Positions 17,861 through 25,527 of a stretch of 64,000 nucleotides of DNA are shown one piece after another; positions within the stretch are counted from its first letter, which is position 1, and each line of letters starts with the position of its first letter. Origin of the DNA: Alteriqipengyuania halimionae. GTDB taxonomy: Bacteria > Pseudomonadota > Alphaproteobacteria > Sphingomonadales > Sphingomonadaceae. The notes below the pieces were generated by a model, which saw nothing but the letters and a program-made list of their open reading frames with translations, did no database searches and had not been told where the DNA came from. Position numbers and translations under genes: made by a program. The DNA lies in contig NZ_WTYR01000001.1 in the NCBI RefSeq assembly GCF_009827575.1, positions 62,001 to 126,000 of the forward strand. Direction: 5' to 3'.

Positions 17861-20674
17861 ATGTCGACCGGCCCGAAGTCCCGCAGTGGACGGCTTGCAG
17901 GGATTCTCCTGCTAGGCACCGCGCTTTCCTTTCCTTCCCTCGCGCATGCGCAGGATACGCAGGGCGTTCCGCCGGGCGACGACCCCTCCACCGAAGACGC
18001 CGCTGTCGAGGGCGCGCAGCAGGTCGACCCGACCGCAGACGAGCCCGATACGCAAGACGATGCACAAGATGCGGACGTCTCGATCCCCGGCGGCAATCGC
18101 GTCGTCATCACGGGGCGCCGCACGGTCGACCTCTCGCGCGATTCGGGCCAGGTACTCTCGGTGCTCACGGCGGACGATATTGCGCGCACCGGTGATGGCG
18201 ACGTCGCTTCCGCGCTGACCCGCGTAACGGGACTGAGCCAGGTCGGCGACGGACGCGTCTTCGTGCGCGGCCTCGGCGACCGTTATTCGCTGGCGCTGCT
18301 CAACGGCCTTCCGCTGCCGAGCCCCGAGCCGCTCAGCCGTGTTGTCCCGCTCGATATCTTTCCCACCAGCGTGATCGCGTCGACCTTGGTGCAGAAGACC
18401 TATTCGGCCAATTTCCCAGGCGAATTCGGCGGCGGCGTGATCAACCTGACCACCCGCGCCGTGCCGGACGAGAGCTTCCTCGCGATCAGCGCCAGCGGCG
18501 GGATCGACACCGAGACCAATTTCTCCAACGGGCTGACCTATTACGGCTCCGACTGGGACAAGTTCGGCTTCGACAGCGGCAATCGCGACATTCCCTCCAA
18601 CCTCCAGGCCTTTCTCGACAGCGGCGAGCGGATCGACAACACGTCGATCGAAACGCAGGAAGCGATCGCGGCCCAGCTGTTTCCGACCAACCTCGTCACC
18701 CTGCAGCGCATGGACGAGCTGCCGGCAAACTGGTCGTTCGGCGTGACCGCGGGCACCAGCTTCGAGATCGGCGGGGGCAATTATCTCGGCGTGATCGCGA
18801 CAGCCAACATTTCCAACAGCTGGCGCAATCGCAATGTCCGCTCGCAGGCCGCCAATACCGACCTCACCGAGCTGACCGACGATTTCACCACCTTCATCAC
18901 CGACAACAACGTGCTAGTGAACGGGATGCTGAGCTTTGGGCTCGACATCGGCGAACACACGATCCGCTGGACCAACCTCTATATCCGCGACACGCTCAAG
19001 ACCGCGCGGCTGGAGCAGGGCACCCAGTTCGACAAGGGCGCGACCGGGTTCGATTTCCAGAACCAGAACACCGCCTGGTTCGAACGCCAGCTGATCGACA
19101 GCCAGCTTGTCGGCGAGTTCGACTTCGACGTGATCGACATCGATGCGCGCCTCGGCTTCGCCCAGACCGATCGCGAGGCACCGTTCAACGCGACCTTCTC
19201 CTACACCCGCACCAATGTGCCGGACTCGACGCCCGATACCGTCGACAGCATCGGCGAGAATTTCGCGGTCTATCTCAACCGCGCGTCCGACACCGGGCTG
19301 ACCCGTGTCTCGTTCGACGATCTGACCGAGAAACTCTGGTATGGCGGGCTCGACACGAGCGCGCCGGTTACCGATGCTCTCACGCTGACGGCTGGCTTGG
19401 CTTTTTCGAGCACCGACCGCGTCTCGACGCGTCGCGAATTCCTGCCGCGCGCGGAAGTCTCTCCGATCGAGCTGGTCGATCCGGACACGGGTGACAGCTA
19501 TACCTTCACGCCCGACCCGCAGCTGATCCCGATCGTCGGCCTGCGCCGGCCGGGCGACATTATCAACGGGGCGAGCCTTGCGCTGTTCGACATCCGCCTC
19601 GACGAAGCGAGCCCGTTTCCCAAATTCGATGCGGGACTCGATATCTTCGCGGGCTATGGCATCGCCACCTGGTCGCCGATCGATACGATCAGCGTGGAGG
19701 CCGGGGTGCGTTATGAAACGGCCAAGCAGACGGTCGAGCTTGACCAGAGCGTGTTCAACACGCCGATCACCGGAGCGACCTCGACCAAGCTCGACAACGA
19801 TTACTTCCTCCCTGGCGCGACCATCACCTGGAGCCCGAGCGACGACTTGCAGCTGCGCGTGGCCGCGTCGAAGACGATCGCCCGCCCGCAATTCCGCGAA
19901 CTCGTCGAGCAGACCTATTTCGATCCCGAATCGAACCGCACCTATCGCGGCAACCCGTTCCTGACCGACAGCGAACTGTTCAACGCCGAGGCTCGGGCCG
20001 AATACTACATGGCCGCAGGCGACAAGATCACCCTGGCCGGCTTCTACAAGAAGATCGACAATCCGATCGAAGCCTTCATCACGTCTAGCGCAGGTGGCGG
20101 GCTTATCACCTCCTATGCCAATGCGCCCGAAGCCCAGCTTTACGGGGCCGAGCTCGACCTGCAATACACGATCGATCTGTTCGGCCTGGGCGGTATGTTC
20201 GCCACACGCCAGTTCGTGCTGCGCGGAAATTACACCTACACCCAGTCCGATATCGGCGTCGAAAGCGGCGACCAGACCTTCCTCCCGCCGGGCGGCGCGA
20301 TCGATGCCTCGGTCGTGTTCGACGATGGCGACCGGATGGTGGGGCAGTCCGATCACCTCGCCAACGTCCAGCTGAGCTTCGAGGACAGCGAGAGCCTGTC
20401 CCAATTCAGCGTGCTGCTCGCCTATGCGAGCGAGCGCGTTACCAGCCGCGGCTTCCAGCGGCCCGACGTGATCGAGGATCCGGGCCTCACGCTCGATTTC
20501 GTGGCGCGTCAGGAAGTGGCTCTGTTCGGATCGAGCATCGATCTCGAATTCGAGGTCCGCAACATCACCGGGCGCGACAATTTCGAGTATCAGGAGCTCG
20601 GAGAGAACCGGATCGAGATCAACAGCTACGACAAGGGGACGCGCTTCTCGCTCGGAGCGAAAATCGAGTTCTGA
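17861..20674 (+). CDS. TonB-dependent receptor
   Basis: Outer-membrane active transporter of 937 residues. A signal peptide (GRLAGILLLGTALSFPSLAH, cleaved after AHAQ) is followed by an acidic linker. The plug domain is RDSGQVLSVLTADDIARTGD through GDGRVFVRGLGDRYSLALLN and FPGEFGGGVINLTTR. The beta-barrel ends with GTRFSLGAKIEF and a terminal Phe. The start at ATG 17861 has AGGGGG at good spacing; an in-frame ATG at 17840 adds seven residues. The substrate is unknown. The location between phoR and pstS, next to a Pho-boxed lipoprotein, suggests import of a phosphorus-containing compound. Confidence 0.9.
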   Translation: MSTGPKSRSGRLAGILLLGTALSFPSLAHAQDTQGVPPGDDPSTEDAAVEGAQQVDPTADEPDTQDDAQDADVSIPGGNRVVITGRRTVDLSRDSGQVLSVLTADDIARTGDGDVASALTRVTGLSQVGDGRVFVRGLGDRYSLALLNGLPLPSPEPLSRVVPLDIFPTSVIASTLVQKTYSANFPGEFGGGVINLTTRAVPDESFLAISASGGIDTETNFSNGLTYYGSDWDKFGFDSGNRDIPSNLQAFLDSGERIDNTSIETQEAIAAQLFPTNLVTLQRMDELPANWSFGVTAGTSFEIGGGNYLGVIATANISNSWRNRNVRSQAANTDLTELTDDFTTFITDNNVLVNGMLSFGLDIGEHTIRWTNLYIRDTLKTARLEQGTQFDKGATGFDFQNQNTAWFERQLIDSQLVGEFDFDVIDIDARLGFAQTDREAPFNATFSYTRTNVPDSTPDTVDSIGENFAVYLNRASDTGLTRVSFDDLTEKLWYGGLDTSAPVTDALTLTAGLAFSSTDRVSTRREFLPRAEVSPIELVDPDTGDSYTFTPDPQLIPIVGLRRPGDIINGASLALFDIRLDEASPFPKFDAGLDIFAGYGIATWSPIDTISVEAGVRYETAKQTVELDQSVFNTPITGATSTKLDNDYFLPGATITWSPSDDLQLRVAASKTIARPQFRELVEQTYFDPESNRTYRGNPFLTDSELFNAEARAEYYMAAGDKITLAGFYKKIDNPIEAFITSSAGGGLITSYANAPEAQLYGAELDLQYTIDLFGLGGMFATRQFVLRGNYTYTQSDIGVESGDQTFLPPGGAIDASVVFDDGDRMVGQSDHLANVQLSFEDSESLSQFSVLLAYASERVTSRGFQRPDVIEDPGLTLDFVARQEVALFGSSIDLEFEVRNITGRDNFEYQELGENRIEINSYDKGTRFSLGAKIEF

Positions 20675-20697
20675 GCGCGCACCGCGCGCGAGAGAGA

Positions 20698-20731
20698 GGG
20701 GCGCGGCACCGGGGGGCGCCGCGCCCCTTTT
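20698..20731 (+). terminator. Terminator after the TonB-dependent receptor gene
   Basis: GGGGCGCGGC at 20698-20707 pairs with GCCGCGCCCC at 20718-20727 around a 10-base loop, followed by TTTTC. It lies between the convergent receptor and regulator genes. Confidence 0.75.
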
Positions 20732-20734
20732 CAA

Positions 20735-21400
20735 TCAATCGAGGTCGAGGACGTAGCCGAGCGGGCGGACGGTGCGCACGACGCCTTCGGCACCGGCCTG
20801 TGCCAAGGCCCGGCGCAGGCGCGCGACCCAGACGTCGACCGTGCGTTCGTCGATCGGCTGGTCGTCCTTGCCGAGGCCCGCGATCAATTCGTTGCGCGAC
20901 AACACCCGGTTGGCGTTGCAGCCAAGGAAATAGAGCAGGCGGAACTCGTTCAGCGGCAGCTGGAGCAGCGTGCCGTTCCAGCGCGCCTGGATCGCGTCAC
21001 AATCGACCAGCAGCGGACCGTATTGCAAACGCCCGCCATGGGCGGATTGCGCCTGTTGGGGGAGCAGCTTTTCCATCTGTTCGCGCAGCTTGTCCGGATC
21101 GAGCGGGGCAAGCATGGCGTCGTTCGCTCCAGCTGCCAGTGCGGCGCGGGCATCGTCGAGCGAATTTTCGGGCAGCAGCATGACGATATGGGCGCGGACA
21201 TACCGCGGATCGGCGCGCAGGGCCTTGCAGCGATCAAGGCCGGTTTCTCCCTCGAGCTCCCAATCGAGCGCGATCCAGACCGGGCCGTCGCCCGGCACAG
21301 CGCGATCGAGCCGGCCGAGCCGCAACTCGAAGCCATCGGGCGCGACGTCCTGTGCGGCGAAGCCGGGCGGCGAGGTCACCAGTAAATCGACGGTCGGCAC
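20735..21400 (-). CDS. Atypical PhoB-like response regulator with degenerate receiver
   Basis: A 221-residue OmpR/PhoB-type protein from GTG 21400; a frame open to a TTG at 21442 adds 14 residues. The winged-helix domain is intact: LPLNEFRLLYFLGCNANRVL, DERTVDVWVARLRRALAQA, VVRTVRPLGYVLD. The receiver is altered. The N-terminal acidic pair is replaced (VDLLVTSPPG), the Thr position reads VMLLPEN, and the conserved Lys region reads MLAPLDPDKL. The likely phosphoacceptor Asp is kept (IALDWELEGETG). It lies just downstream of phoR on the same strand, with a Pho-box-like site about 50 bp upstream. It is probably a second DNA-binding regulator of the Pho response that may act without ordinary phosphorylation (inference). 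Confidence 0.85.
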   Translation of the reverse strand: MPTVDLLVTSPPGFAAQDVAPDGFELRLGRLDRAVPGDGPVWIALDWELEGETGLDRCKALRADPRYVRAHIVMLLPENSLDDARAALAAGANDAMLAPLDPDKLREQMEKLLPQQAQSAHGGRLQYGPLLVDCDAIQARWNGTLLQLPLNEFRLLYFLGCNANRVLSRNELIAGLGKDDQPIDERTVDVWVARLRRALAQAGAEGVVRTVRPLGYVLDLD

Positions 21401-21448
21401 GTTTGCGACACTTTCCCTGCAAGCAGGTGTCGTGGCTGCCAAAGCTGC

Positions 21449-21466
21449 GTTACGGGTTTGTGACGA
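21449..21466 (-). promoter_or_regulatory. Pho-box-like site upstream of the atypical regulator
   Basis: The minus strand reads TCGTCAC AAAC CCGTAAC, a 7-4-7 repeat with half-sites 11 bp apart, 49 bp upstream of the GTG start. It has one more mismatch than the pstS site. Confidence 0.5.
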
Positions 21467-21500
21467 AACCGCGCGAAAATGCGCTGCCTGCGCTCTCGAG

Positions 21501-22688
21501 CTACTCTACTTCGTCGACCACCAGTTCGGGCATACGGATCGCAACCTTCGTGCCGCGCCCCAGCACGCTGTCGATCTCGAGCCGGCCAAGGTGGCGCTCG
21601 ACGATGTGCTTGACGATCGCCAGTCCCAGCCCGGTGCCGCCCCCTGCGCGGCTACGCCCCGGATCGGTGCGGTAAAAGCGGCGGGTAAGGTGGGGGATAT
21701 GTTCGGGAGCGATGCCCGGTCCGCGATCCTCGATCGTCAGCAACACGCCCTCGCGCGCTGTCGGCGCCAGCGCGACGGTGACCGGTTCGCCCGGGCTGCC
21801 ATATTTTAGTGCGTTGTCGACGAGGTTGCGCACCACCTGTTCGAGTTGCTGCGAGTCGCCGAGCACCGTGAACGGGCGCGCGAACTGGAACACGAGGCGG
21901 TCGACCCGCTTCGGGCCTGCTCCGTCGCGCGCGGCGCGTTCGACCAGCGAATTGAGATCGAGCGGAGTCGCCGGACGCTCATGCTTGTTCGCTTCGACCC
22001 GGCTCAGGCTCATCAGGTCCTCGACCAGCGCCTGCATCCGGTTGGCTTCGGACAGGACGGTGTCGAGGAACTTGCCGCGCTGCTTCTTCGGTGGCTCGTC
22101 CTCGGGATCGGCGAGCGTCTCGACATAGCCGATGATCGAGGCGAGCGGAGTGCGCAGCTCGTGACTCGCATTGGCGACGAAATCGGTATGCGCGCGGCTG
22201 AGATCGGCCTCGCTCGATCGGTTGACCAGTTCGACGACGGTATAGCGCCCGTTATAGGGCCGCTTGATCACTTCCCACACGCTGCGCGGGCGGACGAGCC
22301 CCTGGATCTGCACGCTCCCGCTCTCGCTATCCTGCAACAGCGCAATCGCTTCCGGGTGCCGCAATGCGACGCGCGCATCCTGACCTACGATGTGGCCGCC
22401 CAGCGTTTCGCGCGCCGCTTGATTGGCGCGGGTCACACGCATGTTCTCGACCAGCATCAGCGGGGTGGTGAGCGGCTCGATCAGCGAATCCATCGTGCCC
22501 TGGTCGATCGCGTCGGGATCATGGAAGGGCCGATCCTGCACCTCGTTCGGCTGGACCAGGAACAGTGAGGCGAGCCACAGCACGCCGACAGCGACCGCGA
22601 GTTCGATCCCTCCACCTGCCAGCAATATGGCGATAATCCCCACCGCTGCGGCAGCGGCTCCGGGCCAGATGCGGTCCCATGGCAGCAC
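21501..22688 (-). CDS. phoR: Phosphate regulon sensor histidine kinase PhoR
   Basis: Membrane histidine kinase of 395 residues from GTG 22688, with a GGGGG ribosome-binding site. Two N-terminal hydrophobic helices (AAAAAVGIIAILLAGGG; ELAVAVGVLWLASLFLV) precede a PAS domain (PLMLVENMRVTRANQAARE). The HisKA domain holds the phosphorylated His in FVANASHELRTPLASIIGY. The ATPase domain has the N box (VVRNLVDNALKYG), the G1 motif (EDRGPGIAPEH) and the G2 motif (AGGGTGLGLAIVKHI). It partners PhoB and perhaps the atypical regulator directly downstream. Here phoR is separated from the pst operon by about 7 kb of outer-membrane transport genes. Confidence 0.92.
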   Translation of the reverse strand: MLPWDRIWPGAAAAAVGIIAILLAGGGIELAVAVGVLWLASLFLVQPNEVQDRPFHDPDAIDQGTMDSLIEPLTTPLMLVENMRVTRANQAARETLGGHIVGQDARVALRHPEAIALLQDSESGSVQIQGLVRPRSVWEVIKRPYNGRYTVVELVNRSSEADLSRAHTDFVANASHELRTPLASIIGYVETLADPEDEPPKKQRGKFLDTVLSEANRMQALVEDLMSLSRVEANKHERPATPLDLNSLVERAARDGAGPKRVDRLVFQFARPFTVLGDSQQLEQVVRNLVDNALKYGSPGEPVTVALAPTAREGVLLTIEDRGPGIAPEHIPHLTRRFYRTDPGRSRAGGGTGLGLAIVKHIVERHLGRLEIDSVLGRGTKVAIRMPELVVDEVE

Positions 22689-22778
22689 GGTGTTTGCGAA
22701 TCCCCCCGGTTGGTCGCGCGCAGCTTAGGCAGCACGCGCACGCTGGACAAGCGCGAGCCACTCGCGCAGTCCACGAAA

Positions 22779-23951
22779 ATGACATCTGCCGATGACGATT
22801 TCCCCGAGCTGCGCGAAGGCGTGCGTGCACTGTGCGCGGAGTTTCCTGCCGAATACTGGCGCGAGAAGGATCGCAAGCGCGCCTATCCCGGCGAGTTTGT
22901 CGATGCGCTGACCAGCGCGGGCTTCCTGGCCGCGCTGATCCCCGAGGAATTCGGCGGCAGCGGGCTGAGCCTTGAAGAAGCCGCCGTCATCATGGAAGAA
23001 ATCCAGGCGGCCGGCGCAAACGGAGCGGCGGCACATGCGCAAATGTATGTGATGAATACGCTGCTGCGCCACGGTTCGGACGAGCAGAAGGCGCGCTATC
23101 TTCCGGAGATCGCAAGCGGCAAGCTGCGGCTCCAGGCGTTCGGCGTCAGCGAACCGACCAGCGGGACGGACACTCTGTCGCTTCGCACCCGCGCGGTGCG
23201 CGACGGGGATCGCTACATCGTCAACGGTCAGAAGATCTGGACCAGCCGGGCCGAGCATTCGGACCTGATGATGCTGCTTGCGCGCACGACACCGCGCGCC
23301 GAAGCGGAAAAGAAAACACACGGCCTGTCGCTGTTCCTCGTCGATATGCGCGAAGCGCTCAGCAACGGCATGACGATCAAACCGATCCGCACGATGATGA
23401 ACCACTCGACCACCGAGGTGTTCTTCGACGATATGGAAATCCCCGCCAGCGCTCTGGTGGGCGAGGAAGGCGAGGGCTTCCGCTATATCCTGTCGGGCAT
23501 GAATGCCGAGCGCATCCTGATCGGGGCCGAGTGCATCGGCGACGCCAAATGGTTCATCCGCAAGGCTGCGGAGTATGCAGGGGCGCGCGAAGTGTTCGAC
23601 CGGCCGATCGGGCAGAACCAGGGCGTCCAGTTCCCGATTGCACGCTGCTACGCGCAGATGCGCGCTGCCGAATTGATGGTGCGGCAGGCTGCGCGCGGAT
23701 ACGATTCGGGCGAGGGCGCTGGCAAAAAGGGTGGTGAGCAGGCCAATATGGCCAAGCTGCTCGCGTCCGAAGCGAGTTGGGCGGCAGCGGATATGTGCGT
23801 CCAGACGCATGGGGGCTTCGGCTTTGCCGAGGAATACGATGTCGAGCGAAAGTTCCGCGAGGCGCGGCTCTATACGGTCGCCCCGATCAGCACCAATGCG
23901 ATCCTGAGCTACCTTTCCGAACACGTGCTGGGCCTTCCGCGATCCTATTGA
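22779..23951 (+). CDS. Acyl-CoA dehydrogenase family protein
   Basis: FAD-dependent acyl-CoA dehydrogenase of 390 residues. The N-terminal helical domain contains LIPEEFGGSGLSLEEAAVIM. The middle domain has the flavin-contacting FGVSEPTSGTDTLSLRTRA and VNGQKIWTSRAEHSDLM. The C-terminal bundle includes FDRPIGQNQGVQFPIA and QTHGGFGFAEEYDVERKFRE. The usual GTxEI segment that carries the catalytic Glu in many members reads TVAPISTNAIL here, a known variant whose base is placed elsewhere. The start ATG 22779 gives the family-typical N-terminus; a frame open to 22710 was not used. It is followed 19 bases later by a ketoacyl synthase-like gene. Confidence 0.9.
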   Translation: MTSADDDFPELREGVRALCAEFPAEYWREKDRKRAYPGEFVDALTSAGFLAALIPEEFGGSGLSLEEAAVIMEEIQAAGANGAAAHAQMYVMNTLLRHGSDEQKARYLPEIASGKLRLQAFGVSEPTSGTDTLSLRTRAVRDGDRYIVNGQKIWTSRAEHSDLMMLLARTTPRAEAEKKTHGLSLFLVDMREALSNGMTIKPIRTMMNHSTTEVFFDDMEIPASALVGEEGEGFRYILSGMNAERILIGAECIGDAKWFIRKAAEYAGAREVFDRPIGQNQGVQFPIARCYAQMRAAELMVRQAARGYDSGEGAGKKGGEQANMAKLLASEASWAAADMCVQTHGGFGFAEEYDVERKFREARLYTVAPISTNAILSYLSEHVLGLPRSY

Positions 23952-23970
23952 CCGCGCTAGGAGATTGGCC

Positions 23971-25092
23971 ATGACAGCCTCCCCAGTGATTTCCGCCACC
24001 GGCCTTTTTACCCCGCCCGAGAGCATCTCGAACGAGGAACTGGTCGAGAGTTACAACGCCTACGCCAAGCTGCATAACGAGCGACATACCGACTCGATCG
24101 CCGCGGGCGAGGTGGAAGCGCTGGAAGAAAGCTCGACCGGGTTCATCGAGAAGGCGAGCGGGATCAAATCGCGCTATGTGATGGCCAAGGAGCCGGTGCT
24201 CGATCCCGAAATCATGGCGCCGCGCTGGGACGACCGCGGCAACGACGAATTGTCGATGATGGCCGAGATCGGGGTGAAGGCGGCACGACAGGCGCTCGAA
24301 CGTGCGGGCCGCAAGCCCGAGGATGTCGATGCCGTGTTGTGTGCCGCATCCAATATGCAGCGACCCTATCCGGCGATTGCGATCGAGATCCAAAACGCGC
24401 TCGGGATCGACGGGTTTGCTTTCGACATGAATGTCGCGTGTTCGTCGGCCACCTTCGGCATCCAGACCGCCGCCGACTATATACGCAGCGGCAATGCGAA
24501 ATCGGTGCTGGTGGTCAGCCCCGAAATCACCAGCGGCCACCTCAACTGGCGCGATCGCGATTCACATTTCATCTTCGGCGATGTGGCGACGGCAGTGCTG
24601 GTCGAGGCCAAGGATATCGCTCCGCAAGGCCATTGGGACATCCTCGGCACCAAGTTGAAGACGGTGTTCTCGAACAATATCCGCAACAATGGTGGCTTCC
24701 TCAATCGCGCCCATCCCGACACGCGCGACGCGCCGGACAAATTGTTCGTCCAGGAAGGGCGCAAGGTGTTCAAGGAAGTGGTGCCGATGGTGTCGGCCAT
24801 GATCCTGGAGGAAGCCGACAAGCTCGGCATCGATCCCCACGGGCTGCGGCGGCTGTGGCTGCACCAGGCCAATGCCGGGATGAACCGACTGATCGCGCAG
24901 CGCGTGCTGGGGCACGAAGCGAGCGACGATGAAAGCCCGACCGTGCTCGATACCTATGCCAATACGTCGAGCGCAGGCTCGATCATCGCCTTCCACAAGC
25001 ACAATGACGATCTGGCGGCGGGCGACACCGCGCTGATCTGCTCGTTCGGGGCAGGCTATTCGGTTGGTTCGGTCTTCATCCGGAAGACCTGA
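23971..25092 (+). CDS. 3-oxoacyl-ACP synthase III-like (FabH family) enzyme
   Basis: Thiolase-fold condensing enzyme of 373 residues from ATG 23971, preceded by AGGAGA. A TTG two codons earlier is unsupported. The catalytic triad of KAS III enzymes is present: Cys in FDMNVACSSATFGIQTAAD, His in LWLHQANAGMNRLI and Asn in DTYANTSSAGSIIA. The FGAGYSVGSVFI C-terminus is standard. It is longer than housekeeping FabH (about 320) because of inserts near the N-terminus and around LKTVFSNNIRNNGGF. It is co-directional with the acyl-CoA dehydrogenase, so a joint role in a specialised acyl pathway is plausible, but the substrate cannot be told. Confidence 0.88.
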   Translation: MTASPVISATGLFTPPESISNEELVESYNAYAKLHNERHTDSIAAGEVEALEESSTGFIEKASGIKSRYVMAKEPVLDPEIMAPRWDDRGNDELSMMAEIGVKAARQALERAGRKPEDVDAVLCAASNMQRPYPAIAIEIQNALGIDGFAFDMNVACSSATFGIQTAADYIRSGNAKSVLVVSPEITSGHLNWRDRDSHFIFGDVATAVLVEAKDIAPQGHWDILGTKLKTVFSNNIRNNGGFLNRAHPDTRDAPDKLFVQEGRKVFKEVVPMVSAMILEEADKLGIDPHGLRRLWLHQANAGMNRLIAQRVLGHEASDDESPTVLDTYANTSSAGSIIAFHKHNDDLAAGDTALICSFGAGYSVGSVFIRKT

Positions 25093-25099
25093 CGGGCGC

Positions 25100-25471
25100 T
25101 CATGCCGCCTTGCGGTTCTCCGCGAGGATATCGAGGATCACATTGGGCGGGCACGGCTTCGCGCAGATATGCGCGGACGGAAAGCGTGTCTCGAGATCGA
25201 TGTCCCCGACATGGCCCGAATGGAAGATAATCGGTACGCCGTCCTCGACCAGCTGCTCTGCCAGCGGGAAGACCTTGCCGTCCTTCAATTCGATATCGAG
25301 GATGGCGAGATCGGGCTTGGCCGTATTGGCCGCCGCCGTGCCTTCGGAAACCGTCGGATGCGGCCCATCGACCACAAGGCCGAGCACCTTGGCCTGCTCG
25401 ACCATGTCGAGACCGACGATGTAATCGTCTTCCATGATTAAGATGCGCGGCTGTGTCGTCTGTTCGGTCAT
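25100..25471 (-). CDS. Single-domain response regulator
   Basis: A 123-residue stand-alone receiver. The acidic pocket (ILIMEDDYIVGLDMVEQAK), phosphoacceptor Asp in LAILDIELKDGKVFPLA, Ser/His region IIFHSGHVGD and Lys in ICAKPCPPNVI are all present. There is no output domain, so it probably relays phosphate between a kinase and another protein, as seen in alphaproteobacterial stress or motility systems. No kinase is adjacent. It converges on the FabH-like gene with seven bases between them. Confidence 0.88.
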   Translation of the reverse strand: MTEQTTQPRILIMEDDYIVGLDMVEQAKVLGLVVDGPHPTVSEGTAAANTAKPDLAILDIELKDGKVFPLAEQLVEDGVPIIFHSGHVGDIDLETRFPSAHICAKPCPPNVILDILAENRKAA

Positions 25472-25527
25472 CGCTACTCCCCTGTTCCCCCATCACTGTC
25501 GAAGCCGGATGCGAAAACAATGCGCGT

